Source of the DNA: Kutzneria viridogrisea
GTDB lineage: Bacteria > Actinomycetota > Actinomycetes > Mycobacteriales > Pseudonocardiaceae
Length of the DNA stretch: 64,000 nt
Direction: 5' to 3'
Assembly (NCBI GenBank): GCA_014138725.1
Contig: JACJID010000001.1
Coordinates: forward strand, 496,001-560,000
The translations under genes and the position numbers were made by a program. The notes under the pieces were generated by a model. It saw only the letters and a list, made by a program, of their open reading frames with translations, did no database searches and was not told the DNA's origin. Shown here piece by piece: positions 16,009 to 24,780 of the stretch. How positions within the stretch are numbered: position 1 is the stretch's first letter; every line of letters starts with the position of its first letter.

Positions 16009-17223
16009 CTAGCTGGCCGTCACCAGCGCCGCGCCGTCCACGAGTGCTTGCAGGTCCTCGACGAACTGCTCGAGGGGAGGCAGGGCGAGGACGTGGGCCC
16101 GGGCCTGGCGTGCGCGCCGGGTGTAGCCGGGCTGGCCGAGGATCTGACCGGCCAGCTGGGCGACCCGCTCCGGGCTGGGCTCGGTGGTCATCTCACCCAG
16201 CCCCAGCTCCGTGACGCGAGCGCCGTCGTGGGGCTGGTCGCCGAAGCCGGGGATCACCAGCATCGGCGTGGCCGAGCGCAGCGCCTCGCGGACGCTGTTG
16301 TAGCCGCCGTGGGTGATGAACAGGTCCGCCACCTCCAGCACCAGCGGCTGGGGCGCGTGCTCCACCACGTGCACGTGTGCGGGCGGCGGGGTGGCCGGGG
16401 TGGGCAGGCCACCGGTGGAGACCAGGGCGACGCAGTCCAGTTCGGACACCGCGGCGATGATCGAGGCCAGGGACCGCACCGGGTCGGTGGTCATCGGCAT
16501 CGGGATCGAGTCCGGCTCGCGCGCGACGACCATCGGCAGCGCCGTGCCCAGGGAGGCGTAGACGAACGGGGACTGCCCGGACAGCTCCGCGATCCACTCG
16601 GGCAGCCGCTCGCCCGCGCGGGTGAGCACGGGTTGCCGGTAGCGGCGTACCAGCCCGGTGTCGTGCACGGCGAAGTCGAAGGCCGCGGGCACGTAGTCGG
16701 CGCGGCCGTGGCGGTAGATCGCCTCAGCGGGCAGCGGCTCGGCGTGCCCCAGCGCGGCCCAGTGCCCGTTGAGGCCCTCGATCGCGAGCGCGGGGTCCAA
16801 CAGGTTGGACGCCCCGCCGCACAGGCTGACGTGCGGGATGCCCAGGTGCTCGCCCGCCAGCACGGCGCCGAACTCGGCGTCGTCGCGCACGATCACGTCC
16901 GGCCGGACGGTCTCCGCCAGCGCGATGACCGTCCGCGCCGCTTCGAGCACGAACGGGGCCGAGGTGATCCAGCTGATCTGGGTGGTGGTGTCGGTGCTGG
17001 CGGCGAGTTCGCGCATCTTCGCGGCGCGCTCGGGGTCGCGCAGCATGTTCTCGAAGCCGGGCAGTGCCGCGTGCACCTCGGCGCCGAGGCTGTCGAGCAG
17101 GGGCGCGAGCTCCGGCGGCGCGGCGATGGTGACCTGGTGGCCCGCCTCGATCAGCGGGCGCAGTGCGATGGTCAGGGAACGGGTGTGTGAGGCGTTCCCG
17201 GTGACGGTGGCCAGGACGTGCAT
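16009..17223 (-). CDS. Macrolide-type (GT1) glycosyltransferase
   Basis: A 404-residue GT-B glycosyltransferase of the UGT/EryC-like class. The N-terminal acceptor domain opens with a V-L-A-T-V-T-G strand and H-T-R-S. The C-terminal nucleotide-sugar site contains the sequence H-G-G-Y-N-S-V-R-E-A followed by P-G-F-G-D-Q, the usual GT1 donor signature. It would transfer an activated deoxysugar or hexose to a hydrophobic acceptor. It lies 40 bases after the acyl-CoA ligase on the same strand, so the acceptor may be an activated fatty-acyl or polyketide derivative. Confidence 0.88.
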   Translation of the reverse strand: MHVLATVTGNASHTRSLTIALRPLIEAGHQVTIAAPPELAPLLDSLGAEVHAALPGFENMLRDPERAAKMRELAASTDTTTQISWITSAPFVLEAARTVIALAETVRPDVIVRDDAEFGAVLAGEHLGIPHVSLCGGASNLLDPALAIEGLNGHWAALGHAEPLPAEAIYRHGRADYVPAAFDFAVHDTGLVRRYRQPVLTRAGERLPEWIAELSGQSPFVYASLGTALPMVVAREPDSIPMPMTTDPVRSLASIIAAVSELDCVALVSTGGLPTPATPPPAHVHVVEHAPQPLVLEVADLFITHGGYNSVREALRSATPMLVIPGFGDQPHDGARVTELGLGEMTTEPSPERVAQLAGQILGQPGYTRRARQARAHVLALPPLEQFVEDLQALVDGAALVTAS

Positions 17224-17263
17224 GTCTTGTGCTCCCAGTGCGGAGTGTCGAGGTGAGCGGTGC

Positions 17264-18796
17264 TCAGTGGCGGGCGCGCAGGACCTTCTTGTCCGGCTTG
17301 CCCGCGTCCGTCAGCGGGATCCGGTCGAGGAACTCCACGTGGTGCGGGGTGTAGAGGGCGCCCAGCTGGCTCGCCACGTGTTCGCGGACCTCCTGCTCGG
17401 TCAGAGTGTGGCCAGGGCGCGGCACCACGGCGGCGTGGACCAGCTCGGCCGCGTCCTCGGCGCGCACGCCGTACACGGCGGCCTCGGCGATGCCGGGGTG
17501 GCCCAGCAGCGCCTCCTCGACCTCGACGGGGTAGACGTGCCCGCCGACCACGATGATCATGTCCTTGAGGCGGCTGGTCAGCCGCAGGTAGCCCTGCTCG
17601 TCGAGGTGGCCGACATCGCCCGTGTGCACCCACCCGTCCCGCCACACCTGCGCGGTCAGCTCCGGGTTGCGCCAGTACCCGGCGCTGGTCATGGCCGAGC
17701 GGACACAGATCTCACCGGTCTGGCCCACGGGCAGGTCGTTGCCCTGCTCGTCGCGGATGGCGACCTCGACCCCGGGAATGGGCCGCCCCACGGAGTCGAG
17801 CAGTTCGGGGCGCTGGTGGTCGGCCTCGGTCAGCATGCTGATCCCGCCCGCCTCGCTCTGGCCGTAGATCTGGAACAGGATCGGCCCGAACCGGTCGAGG
17901 GCCTGGCCGATGCGGGTGGGCGAGGCGGCGCAGCCGAAGTAGAGGAACCTCCGCAGGCTGGAGGTGTCGGTGCTCGCCGAGGCCGGGTCGTCCAGGACCC
18001 GGTACAGCAGCGGGGGCAGCAGGAACAGGTCGGTCACCCGGTGGCGCTCGATGTCGGCGAGCACCTGGGCCGGGGCGAAGCGCTCGTGCAGCACGATCGT
18101 GCCCCCGGCGGCGAACACCCCGTCGGCCAGGTTGCCCGCGCCGTGCGCCAGGGTGGTGCTGATGAGGTACACCACGTCCGCGCCCTGCGCGGTGGCCTGG
18201 TGCTCCAGCATGGCCCGGTAGCCGCCCGAGGGCATCAGGATGCCCTTGGGGTGGCCGGTGGTGCCGCCGGTGTGGCGCACGCTCCAGGTGTCGCCGGGCG
18301 CGACCGGATGCGGCGGCACCGGTGAACTGTCGGCAGCCGCCGCGAGGGCGAGCAGGTCGCTGCCCGTGCTCGCGGGCCCGAGCGTGAGCAGGGCCTTGAC
18401 GGGCACCTCCGCCACGATCTCGGCGGCGCGGGCGGCGAGCCTGTTGTCCGCGACCAGGATGTCGGTGTCCACATCGGACACGATCGCGGACTGGACCTCG
18501 ACCGCGAGCCCCTCGTAGAGGTACACGATCCGGGCGCCGAGCAGGTTGGCCGCGTAGCGGGTGGCCAGGATCTCCGGCCGGTTGGCCGACAGCAGGGCCA
18601 CCGTGGAGCCGCTGCGGATTCCGTGGTCGGACAGGGTGTGCGCGATGCGGTGGACGAGCTCGCCGAACTCGCCGTGGCTGATCGTCGAGCCGTCCTCGAG
18701 GTGGAAGGCGATGTGGTCGGAGTCGCGGGACAGTCCGCGCAGGATGGTCTCGACGTAGTTGGCCGAGCCGGTGGCCCCGGCCGTGCTTGAAGTCAT
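17264..18796 (-). CDS. Acyl-CoA/AMP-binding ligase
   Basis: A 510-residue ANL-superfamily adenylating enzyme. The P-loop-like motif T-G-G-T-T-G-H-P-K-G binds ATP; I-Y-G-Q-S-E-A and T-G-D-V-G-H are the A5 and A7 motifs, and the C-terminal catalytic Lys lies in D-A-G-K-P-D-K-K. It activates a carboxylic acid as an acyl-AMP and transfers it to CoA or a carrier. It is divergent from a TetR regulator and upstream of a glycosyltransferase, with two TetR operator candidates in the 83-base gap. It may activate a lipid that is glycosylated. Confidence 0.9.
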   Translation of the reverse strand: MTSSTAGATGSANYVETILRGLSRDSDHIAFHLEDGSTISHGEFGELVHRIAHTLSDHGIRSGSTVALLSANRPEILATRYAANLLGARIVYLYEGLAVEVQSAIVSDVDTDILVADNRLAARAAEIVAEVPVKALLTLGPASTGSDLLALAAAADSSPVPPHPVAPGDTWSVRHTGGTTGHPKGILMPSGGYRAMLEHQATAQGADVVYLISTTLAHGAGNLADGVFAAGGTIVLHERFAPAQVLADIERHRVTDLFLLPPLLYRVLDDPASASTDTSSLRRFLYFGCAASPTRIGQALDRFGPILFQIYGQSEAGGISMLTEADHQRPELLDSVGRPIPGVEVAIRDEQGNDLPVGQTGEICVRSAMTSAGYWRNPELTAQVWRDGWVHTGDVGHLDEQGYLRLTSRLKDMIIVVGGHVYPVEVEEALLGHPGIAEAAVYGVRAEDAAELVHAAVVPRPGHTLTEQEVREHVASQLGALYTPHHVEFLDRIPLTDAGKPDKKVLRARH

Positions 18797-18818
18797 TGCT
18801 TGATCCCCAGGTCATTTT

Positions 18819-18834
18819 GTCTACACGTGCAGAC
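18819..18834. promoter_or_regulatory. TetR operator candidate 1
   Basis: GTCTACACGTGCAGAC is an almost perfect 16-bp palindrome (one mismatch) 22 bases upstream of the acyl-CoA ligase ATG. It shares the half-site GTCTAC with site 2 and lies in the gap with the divergent TetR gene. Confidence 0.6.
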
Positions 18835-18864
18835 AAGTTGACTTTAGCAACTATGTGAAGCCAA

Positions 18865-18880
18865 GTCTACGAGCGTAGAA
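18865..18880. promoter_or_regulatory. TetR operator candidate 2
   Basis: GTCTACGAGCGTAGAA has perfect arms TCTACG/CGTAGA around AG and the same layout as site 1, centres 46 bp apart. It touches the first base of the TetR ATG at 18880, so it would shut off the regulator itself. Confidence 0.6.
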
Positions 18881-19500
18881 TGGGGTTCGTGGGCGACGAT
18901 GATCACACACCCCGGTCCTGGCGGGACGCCGCCGCGACCCGGCTCAAGCTGCTGATCGCCGCGCGCACGCTGTTCCTCCAGCACGGCAAGGACGCGGTGG
19001 GCCTGCGGGCCATCGCGGCACAGGCCGGGGTGGACGTGATGCTGATCCGCCGCTACTTCGGGGGCAAGCAGCAGCTGTTCGACGAGGCCACCGCGTTCGG
19101 CGACCACCTCGCGGGCCAGTGGCAGCGGGACCTGCCCGAGATCGTCGACTGGCTGCTGCGGGTGACCACCACCGACGACCTCGAGCGGCACCCGACCCTG
19201 TTCGCCCTGCTGCGCTCCAGCGGCGACCCGGCGGTGACCGAGCGGGTCAACCAGCGCGTGGACGAGGTCGTCACCCGGCCGCTGGCCGCTCGCATCGAGC
19301 TGCCCGACGCCGAGCTGCGCGCGGACCTGGTCTGCGCGATGGTCATCGGTCTCGGCGTGATGCGCACCGTGCTGGGCAAGGACCCGTTGTGCGGTGCCAC
19401 CGCCGAGGAACTGCGCGAGCCGCTGACCGAGGTGCTGACGACCCTCACCGGCGGCGCGCCCGCGCAGTGCCGGTGCGCCTGCTCGCCCGGCGGGGCGTGA
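18880..19500 (+). CDS. TetR-family regulator (divergent from acyl-CoA ligase)
   Basis: A 206-residue regulator. Residues 20-65 form the TetR helix-turn-helix, with recognition-helix segment A-G-V-D-V-M-L-I-R-R-Y-F-G-G-K preceding the effector domain, and a Cys-rich tail (C-R-C-A-C). The start may be ATG 18880 or GTG 18889; both follow the operator and neither has a clear RBS. It most likely represses the ligase/glycosyltransferase operon and is relieved by an acyl or acyl-CoA ligand. Its stop is 6 bases from the convergent TetR at 19507. Confidence 0.87.
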   Translation: MGFVGDDDHTPRSWRDAAATRLKLLIAARTLFLQHGKDAVGLRAIAAQAGVDVMLIRRYFGGKQQLFDEATAFGDHLAGQWQRDLPEIVDWLLRVTTTDDLERHPTLFALLRSSGDPAVTERVNQRVDEVVTRPLAARIELPDAELRADLVCAMVIGLGVMRTVLGKDPLCGATAEELREPLTEVLTTLTGGAPAQCRCACSPGGA

Positions 19501-19506
19501 GCGGGC

Positions 19507-20223
19507 TCAGCGCGCGGGCGGCAGCGGCTGGTTCGGGTCGAGGGTGATGCCCTCGGCGCGCAGGGAGTGGTCGAGCATTCCCCAGATCCACTTCGACAGG
19601 TGGCCCACGAGCGCCTCCTGGGACAGTGAGCCCGGCTCGTGCAGCCAGCGGCGGGTGGCCGACTCCACGAAGCCCACGAGCCCGAACGCGAGCGGGTCCA
19701 CGGTGGCCGTGTCCATCTCGAACACCCTGAAGTAGGCGCCGAGCAGGGCGCTGAGCTGGATCGCGATGGTCGCCTTGATGTCGGCGACCACGTCGTGCTG
19801 CCCGTCCGGGCTCAGCACGGCCCGCTGGGTGACGTACTCCAGCAGGTTGGTGTGCTCGGCCATCCAGCGGACCAGCGTGTGGACGATCTGCTCGATCATG
19901 TGCAGGGGCGAGCCGCTCGCGTTGGTGATCTGCGGGGTCAGCTCGGCGGTGATCATTTTGGCGGCACGCTGGGCGATCGCCTGGTGCAGGTCCTCCGCGG
20001 CCCGGAAGTGCCGGTACAGCTGGGGTCGCGCGACCCCGGCCCGCGCGGCTATCTGCTCGGTGGACACCGAGGGCCCGTGTTCGGCGATCGCCGCGATCGC
20101 CGCATCCACGAACTCCGACTGTCTCTTGGCGCGCTGGCCCGCCCATCGGGCCGCGCGCCGGTCGGTGACGTTGTTGGACACGGACACCACCCTTCCACGG
20201 TCCTGGACTGTGGCCGTGGACAC
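19507..20223 (-). CDS. TetR-family regulator (divergent from AurF-like gene)
   Basis: A 238-residue TetR protein. The helix-turn-helix includes Q-I-A-A-R-A-G-V-A-R-P-Q-L-Y-R-H-F after an N-terminal extension with a basic run. GTG at 20223 gives the longest form; other GTG codons shortly downstream could be used instead. The gap to the AurF-like gene contains an inverted repeat that would serve as its operator. It is convergent with the previous TetR gene, with only 6 bases between stops. Confidence 0.85.
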   Translation of the reverse strand: MSTATVQDRGRVVSVSNNVTDRRAARWAGQRAKRQSEFVDAAIAAIAEHGPSVSTEQIAARAGVARPQLYRHFRAAEDLHQAIAQRAAKMITAELTPQITNASGSPLHMIEQIVHTLVRWMAEHTNLLEYVTQRAVLSPDGQHDVVADIKATIAIQLSALLGAYFRVFEMDTATVDPLAFGLVGFVESATRRWLHEPGSLSQEALVGHLSKWIWGMLDHSLRAEGITLDPNQPLPPAR

Positions 20224-20255
20224 GCTCCACAGGTAACTGCTACGCTCATGTACCT

Positions 20256-20276
20256 GTTACTCGAAATTACAGTAAC
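20256..20276. promoter_or_regulatory. Inverted repeat between TetR and AurF-like gene
   Basis: GTTACT and AGTAAC flank 9 bases, 23 bases before the AurF-like GTG. CAGGTA and TACCTG nearby (20230-20256) form another inverted pair. Both suggest TetR binding in the divergent promoter. Confidence 0.5.
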
Positions 20277-20298
20277 TGACGGGTCGGGAGGTCAGGTC

Positions 20299-21204
20299 GT
20301 GACCACAGTGCGGAACCGCTCACTCACCAGCGCCGACGAGGACGTCTCCCAGCGACTGCTGGAGTCCGCGGCCCTGCTGTCCTACGACCCGGCCGTGGAG
20401 GTGGACTGGGACGCACCGCTGCCCGCGGACCTGTACGGGCTCAACCCGGAGTGGAGCACGCTGTACGGCACGGCGCTGTGGGCGGAGATGACCCAGCAGC
20501 AGCGGGTCACGCTCACCAGGCACGAGGTGTGCTCGATCATGAGCACCGGGATCTGGTTCGAGATGATCCTGCAGCAGATGATCCTGCGCGACCAGTACGT
20601 GAAGAACCCGGCGAGGGCCGAGTTCCAGTTCGCGCTCACCGAGATCGCCGACGAGTGCAGGCACTCCATCATGTTCGCGCGGGCCTGCGAGAAGATGGGC
20701 GTGCGCTCCTATGTGCCCGACCGGATGTCGGTCGAACTCGGCCGCCTGTTCAAGACCGTGGCCAACGCCGAGGTCGCCTACGGCGGCATCCTGGTGGCCG
20801 AAGAGGTCCTCGACGTGATGCAGCGGGACTGGATGCGCGGCGAGGACGTGCTGCCGATCGTGCGGACCACCAGCAAGATCCACGTGCTGGAGGAGTCGCG
20901 GCACATGAAGTTCGCCCGCCAGGAGATCCGCGAGCGGATGGACGGGGTGAGCGCCGCGCGCAGGCGCACCAGCAGCGTGATCATCGCCGTGGTGGCCTAC
21001 GTGATCCTCAAGAACATGGTGAACAAGGGCGTCTACGCCGCGGCGGGGCTGGACGCCGAACGCGCCCAGCGCGAGGCCCGGCACAACGAGCACTACAAGT
21101 CCATGCTGCGCTCCAGCTGTGCCCACCTGATGGACTTCCTCGGGCGGTCCGGGCTGCTGACCGCACCCGCGGCAGCGGTGTACAAGCGCATCAACATGCT
21201 CTGA
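20299..21204 (+). CDS. AurF-like diiron N-oxygenase family protein
   Basis: A 301-residue helical protein of the p-aminobenzoate N-oxygenase AurF family. Iron ligands of the ferritin-like core are visible as two E-x-x-H motifs (D-E-C-R-H-S and L-E-E-S-R-H-M) plus flanking Glu residues. The frame is open upstream, but GTG 20299 follows GGGAGG and clears the operator, so I use it. It precedes an FprB-type reductase by 22 bases, which can supply electrons. The substrate is unknown. Confidence 0.82.
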   Translation: MTTVRNRSLTSADEDVSQRLLESAALLSYDPAVEVDWDAPLPADLYGLNPEWSTLYGTALWAEMTQQQRVTLTRHEVCSIMSTGIWFEMILQQMILRDQYVKNPARAEFQFALTEIADECRHSIMFARACEKMGVRSYVPDRMSVELGRLFKTVANAEVAYGGILVAEEVLDVMQRDWMRGEDVLPIVRTTSKIHVLEESRHMKFARQEIRERMDGVSAARRRTSSVIIAVVAYVILKNMVNKGVYAAAGLDAERAQREARHNEHYKSMLRSSCAHLMDFLGRSGLLTAPAAAVYKRINML

Positions 21205-21226
21205 GCAGCGAGGAACGACACCAACC

Positions 21227-22882
21227 ATGCCGTTCGCGATCACCCAGACCTGTTGCAACGACGCGTCCTGCGTGTCGGTGTGCCCGGTCAACTGCATCCA
21301 CCCGACTCCGGACGAGCCGGGCTTCGGCAGCACGGAGATGCTCTACATCGATCCGCGGACCTGCATCGACTGCGGCGCCTGCGCCGACGCGTGCCCGGCC
21401 GACGCGATCTTCCCGGTGGACCGGCTCGCCGGGCCGGACGCGGTCTACGCCACGCTCAACGAGCAGTACTACGAGGACAACCCCAGCGACAACGCCTGGG
21501 GCGAACCGCACTTCCCCCGCTCGCTGCCGCCGGAGGCCGGTGCGCTGCGCATCGCGATCGTCGGCACCGGGCCCGCCGCCTCGTACACCGCGCAGTCGCT
21601 GCTGCGGCTCACCGGCGCCGAGGTGACCATGATCGACCGGATGCCGGTCCCCGGCGGCCTGATCCGGTTCGGCGTCGCACCCGACCACGTGTCCACGAAG
21701 AAGGTCGGCGACAGCTTCGCCGCGCTGTACCAGCACCCCCGGCTGCGCCTGCACATGAACCTCGAGGTCGGCCGGGACGTGACCCACGCCGAGTTGGCCG
21801 CGCACCACCACGCGGTGATCTACGCGGTGGGCGCGGCCAACGACCGCGCGCTGGGCGTGCCGGGCGAGGACAAGCCGGGCAGCACCTCGGCCACGGAGTT
21901 CGTCGGCTGGTACAACTCCCACCCCGAGGTGCCCGCCGACGCGGTGGACCTGTCCGCGAGCCGGGTCGTGATCATCGGTCAGGGCAACGTGGCGCTGGAC
22001 GTGGCGCGCATCCTCGTCTCGGACCCCGAGGACCTCGCGGGCACCGACATCGCCGACCACGCCCTGTCCGCGCTGCGCCGCAGCGCCGTGCGCGAGGTCG
22101 TGCTGATCGGACGCCGCGGTCCCGAGCAGGCCGCCTACACCCAGCCGGAATTCCGCGCCCTGTGCGAAATTCCCGGTGTGCGGGTGCTCGTCGAGGAGCA
22201 CCCGGCCGTTCGACAGGCGATCACCGCGGCCGCACCCGGTTCCAAGGCCGCGCTGCTGGCCGATCTGCCCGTCGAGCCGGTGGACTGGTCGGTGCCGCCG
22301 CCGCAGGGCCGTCGCATCGTGCTGCGCTACTTCTCCCCGCCGGTGGAACTGGGCGGCGAGGACCGGGTCGAGTCGGTGGTGGTCCGGGACGGCGACGGGA
22401 CGCGCGAGATCCCGGCGCGGTCGGTGATCCGGGCCGTCGGCTACCGCAGCGCGCCCATCGCGGACCTGCCCTTCGACGCCGCGACCGCGACCGTGCCGCA
22501 CGACCGCGGCCGCGTGGTCGATCCGGAAACCCGGCAGCCACTGGCCGGGACCTACGTGGTGGGCTGGATCAAGCGCGGCCCCACCGGTGGGATCGGCGCC
22601 AACCGGACCTGTGCCGCCGAGACCGTGGACAGCGTGCTGGACGACGGTGCCGCCCGCCTCCTGCCCACCCCGACCGGCACGCTCCGCGAGTTCGCGCGGC
22701 TCGTGCGCAGGCGCAAGCCCGAGGTCCTGGGCCGCCGCGAGATGCTGGTGATCGACCAGGCGGAGCGCCGGCGCGGCCTGGAGTCGGGCCGCCCCAGGGT
22801 CAAGTTCCCGACCGTGCCCGAGCTGCTGAAGGCGGGACGGCGCGGCGTGATCCGGTTGGCGCTGACCCCGAGGCGGCACTGA
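21227..22882 (+). CDS. fprB: Ferredoxin fused to ferredoxin-NADP reductase (FprB type)
   Basis: A 551-residue fusion. Residues 1-75 are a two-cluster ferredoxin with C-x4-C-x3-C-P (Cys10, 15, 19 and following) and C-x2-C-x2-C-x3-C-P motifs; the rest is an adrenodoxin-reductase-like flavoprotein with FAD motif V-G-T-G-P-A-A and NADPH motif G-Q-G-N-V-A, and T-G-G-I-G near the end. This matches mycobacterial FprB. It carries electrons from NADPH to an oxygenase, and the adjacent AurF-like protein is the natural client. Confidence 0.9.
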   Translation: MPFAITQTCCNDASCVSVCPVNCIHPTPDEPGFGSTEMLYIDPRTCIDCGACADACPADAIFPVDRLAGPDAVYATLNEQYYEDNPSDNAWGEPHFPRSLPPEAGALRIAIVGTGPAASYTAQSLLRLTGAEVTMIDRMPVPGGLIRFGVAPDHVSTKKVGDSFAALYQHPRLRLHMNLEVGRDVTHAELAAHHHAVIYAVGAANDRALGVPGEDKPGSTSATEFVGWYNSHPEVPADAVDLSASRVVIIGQGNVALDVARILVSDPEDLAGTDIADHALSALRRSAVREVVLIGRRGPEQAAYTQPEFRALCEIPGVRVLVEEHPAVRQAITAAAPGSKAALLADLPVEPVDWSVPPPQGRRIVLRYFSPPVELGGEDRVESVVVRDGDGTREIPARSVIRAVGYRSAPIADLPFDAATATVPHDRGRVVDPETRQPLAGTYVVGWIKRGPTGGIGANRTCAAETVDSVLDDGAARLLPTPTGTLREFARLVRRRKPEVLGRREMLVIDQAERRRGLESGRPRVKFPTVPELLKAGRRGVIRLALTPRRH

Positions 22883-22893
22883 CCACAGTGGAC
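22881..22893. repeat. Recurring CCACAGTGG palindrome, copy 1
   Basis: GACCACAGTGGAC sits in the 19-base gap between the convergent fprB and SDR genes, starting in the fprB stop. It is one of three copies of a GTCCACAGTGGAC-like element found at convergent junctions. Confidence 0.55.
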
Positions 22894-22901
22894 GGTCACG
22901 A

Positions 22902-23645
22902 TCAGTACTGGGCGAGCTGGGCCAGCACCTGGTCGTAGGTGCCGTTGGCCTCGGCGAAGCGCAGGAACCTGACGTTGTCCACGAGGACCTGCCCGGCCTC
23001 CGGCTGGGTGTCCAGAATGGACATGACCTCGGTGAGGAACTCCGCCAGCGGCATGGCCCGGTCGTCGTCCTGCTGGCCCATCAACGCGGTGCGCACGGCG
23101 GGCGGCACGAGTTCGATGACCTGGATCGAGGTGTCGGCCAACTGGACGCGCAGGCTCTCGGTGTACGAGTGCAGCGCGGCCTTGGTGGCGCTGTAGGTCG
23201 GCGTCACGGGCAGCGGCACGAAGGCCAGCCCCGAGGTGACGTTCACGATGGCGGCCTCCCGCTGGCGGGCGAGCAGCGGGATGAACGCGGCCGACATGCG
23301 GATCGGGCCGAGCAGGTTGGTGGTGACGGTCGCCTCGGCGACCGGCAGGGCGTCCGGGCCGAGCAGGTCCTCGGCCAGCATGATGCCCGCGTTGTTGACG
23401 AGTACGTTGAGTTCGGGGTGCGTGCGGGACAGCGTTTCCTGGGCATTCGTGATCGAGGTGGGATCGGCCACGTCCAGCACCAGGGTGTCGATGCCCTCGT
23501 GCTCGGCGGCGATCTGGTCGAGCAGTTCCTCGCGGCGGCCCGCCACGACCACCTTGTTGCCCGCCTGGTGCAGGCGCAGCGCCAGGCCGAGCCCGATCCC
23601 CGAGGTGCCGCCGGTGACCAGGATCGTGTTCCGCGTGGTCCTCAT
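22902..23645 (-). CDS. DltE-like short-chain dehydrogenase
   Basis: A 247-residue SDR. The NAD(P) motif T-G-G-T-S-G-I-G is at 11-18; N-N-A-G-I and the catalytic Y-S-A-T-K follow the classical layout with a V-N-V-T-S-G strand. ATG 23645 follows a strong AGGAGGAG; longer in-frame extensions are excluded by this. It is divergent from the XRE regulator at 23788, a pairing often seen for regulated oxidoreductases. The substrate is not predictable. Confidence 0.88.
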   Translation of the reverse strand: MRTTRNTILVTGGTSGIGLGLALRLHQAGNKVVVAGRREELLDQIAAEHEGIDTLVLDVADPTSITNAQETLSRTHPELNVLVNNAGIMLAEDLLGPDALPVAEATVTTNLLGPIRMSAAFIPLLARQREAAIVNVTSGLAFVPLPVTPTYSATKAALHSYTESLRVQLADTSIQVIELVPPAVRTALMGQQDDDRAMPLAEFLTEVMSILDTQPEAGQVLVDNVRFLRFAEANGTYDQVLAQLAQY

Positions 23646-23787
23646 GCCTGTTCTCCTCCTTGCTGGGTGCCTGCCACCACTGCACCGCGGACCTCGGGGC
23701 ACAACAACGGCCGGCTCAGCCACGGATCGGCGATCCCAGGACCAGCACTGCCTTGCTCCCCGCGGCGCCGACCGCGACAGTGGGCGA

Positions 23788-24639
23788 ATGGACCGGGCAG
23801 GGCTGGCGGACTTCCTGCGCAAGCGCAGGGAGACACTGCAACCAGAGGACGTGGGGTTGCCGCGTGGCGCCCGCCGCCGCACCGCGGGACTGCGGCGCGA
23901 GGAGGTGGCGGCGCTGGCCGGGATGTCCACGGACTACTACAGCCGCATCGAGCGCCAGCGCGGCCCGCAGCCCTCCGAGCAGATGCTCGCCGCGATCGCC
24001 AGGGGCCTGCACCTGACCTTCGAGGAGCGCGACCACCTGTTCCTGCTCGGCGGGCACAGCGCACCTCGCCGCAGTGGGGGCGGCGAGCACGTCAGCCCCG
24101 GCATGATGCGGGTGCTCGACCGGCTGGCGGACACCCCGGCTCAGGTCATGTCCGGGCTCGGCGAGACCCTGGTGCAGACCCCGCTCGCGGTCGCGCTGCT
24201 CGGTGCGGAGACGAACTACACCGGTTTCGCCCGCACCGTGGTCTACCGGTGGTTCACCGATCCTGGCGCGCGGCGGCTCTACCCCGAGCAGGACCACCAA
24301 CTGCGTGGCCGCGCGTTCACCGCGCAACTGCGCGCGGCGGTCACCCGTGACGGCGCGGGCTCGCGTGCCGCCGCGATCGCCGAGGACCTGCTGGCGTGCA
24401 GCCCGGAGTTCGCGCTGGTGTGGAACGAGCACGAGGTCGGCGTCCGGCTCACCGACCAGCGCAAGCGGTTCAACCACCCGGAACTGGGCTTGCTGGAACT
24501 GCACTGCCAGGTGCTGCTCGACCCGGACCAGTCCCAGTCACTGCTCGTCTACACGGCGGTTCCCGGCACCGAGAGCCACGAGAAGCTGGGGCTGCTGCGG
24601 GTCATCGGCTCGCAACGCTTCACGCCGGGAACCGGCTGA
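23788..24639 (+). CDS. XRE-family regulator with MmyB-like ligand domain
   Basis: A 283-residue protein. The N-terminal helix-turn-helix includes L-R-R-E-E-V-A-A-L-A-G-M-S and Y-Y-S-R-I-E-R; the C-terminal part (about 110-270) resembles the MmyB-like putative ligand-binding domain, with a long Y-R-W-F-T-D-P-G-A segment. It is divergent from the DltE-like SDR, which is its probable target. A hairpin follows the stop. Confidence 0.88.
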   Translation: MDRAGLADFLRKRRETLQPEDVGLPRGARRRTAGLRREEVAALAGMSTDYYSRIERQRGPQPSEQMLAAIARGLHLTFEERDHLFLLGGHSAPRRSGGGEHVSPGMMRVLDRLADTPAQVMSGLGETLVQTPLAVALLGAETNYTGFARTVVYRWFTDPGARRLYPEQDHQLRGRAFTAQLRAAVTRDGAGSRAAAIAEDLLACSPEFALVWNEHEVGVRLTDQRKRFNHPELGLLELHCQVLLDPDQSQSLLVYTAVPGTESHEKLGLLRVIGSQRFTPGTG

Positions 24640-24641
24640 GT

Positions 24642-24676
24642 GGCCCGCCGCCCAGGGGGGAGAGAGGCGGCGGGCC
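24642..24676 (+). terminator. Stem-loop terminator after the XRE gene
   Basis: GGCCCGCCGCC (24642-24652) pairs perfectly with GGCGGCGGGCC (24666-24676), 11 bp with a 13-base loop, starting two bases after the stop. Nothing else is seen in 24677-24780. Confidence 0.7.
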
Positions 24677-24780
24677 GATTCTGGTGTACCCCGGAGACCG
24701 GGGCCCAAACACGCGGTGCAGATCACGCGGACACGGACGGCCTTGGACGAAGCAGTCGGCTGCCAGCGGGCCGCTGCGGA

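Noticed and set aside
20248-20298. ATG upstream of the AurF-like GTG as its start
   Set aside because: It would place the operator inside the gene and lacks a ribosome binding site; GTG 20299 is better.
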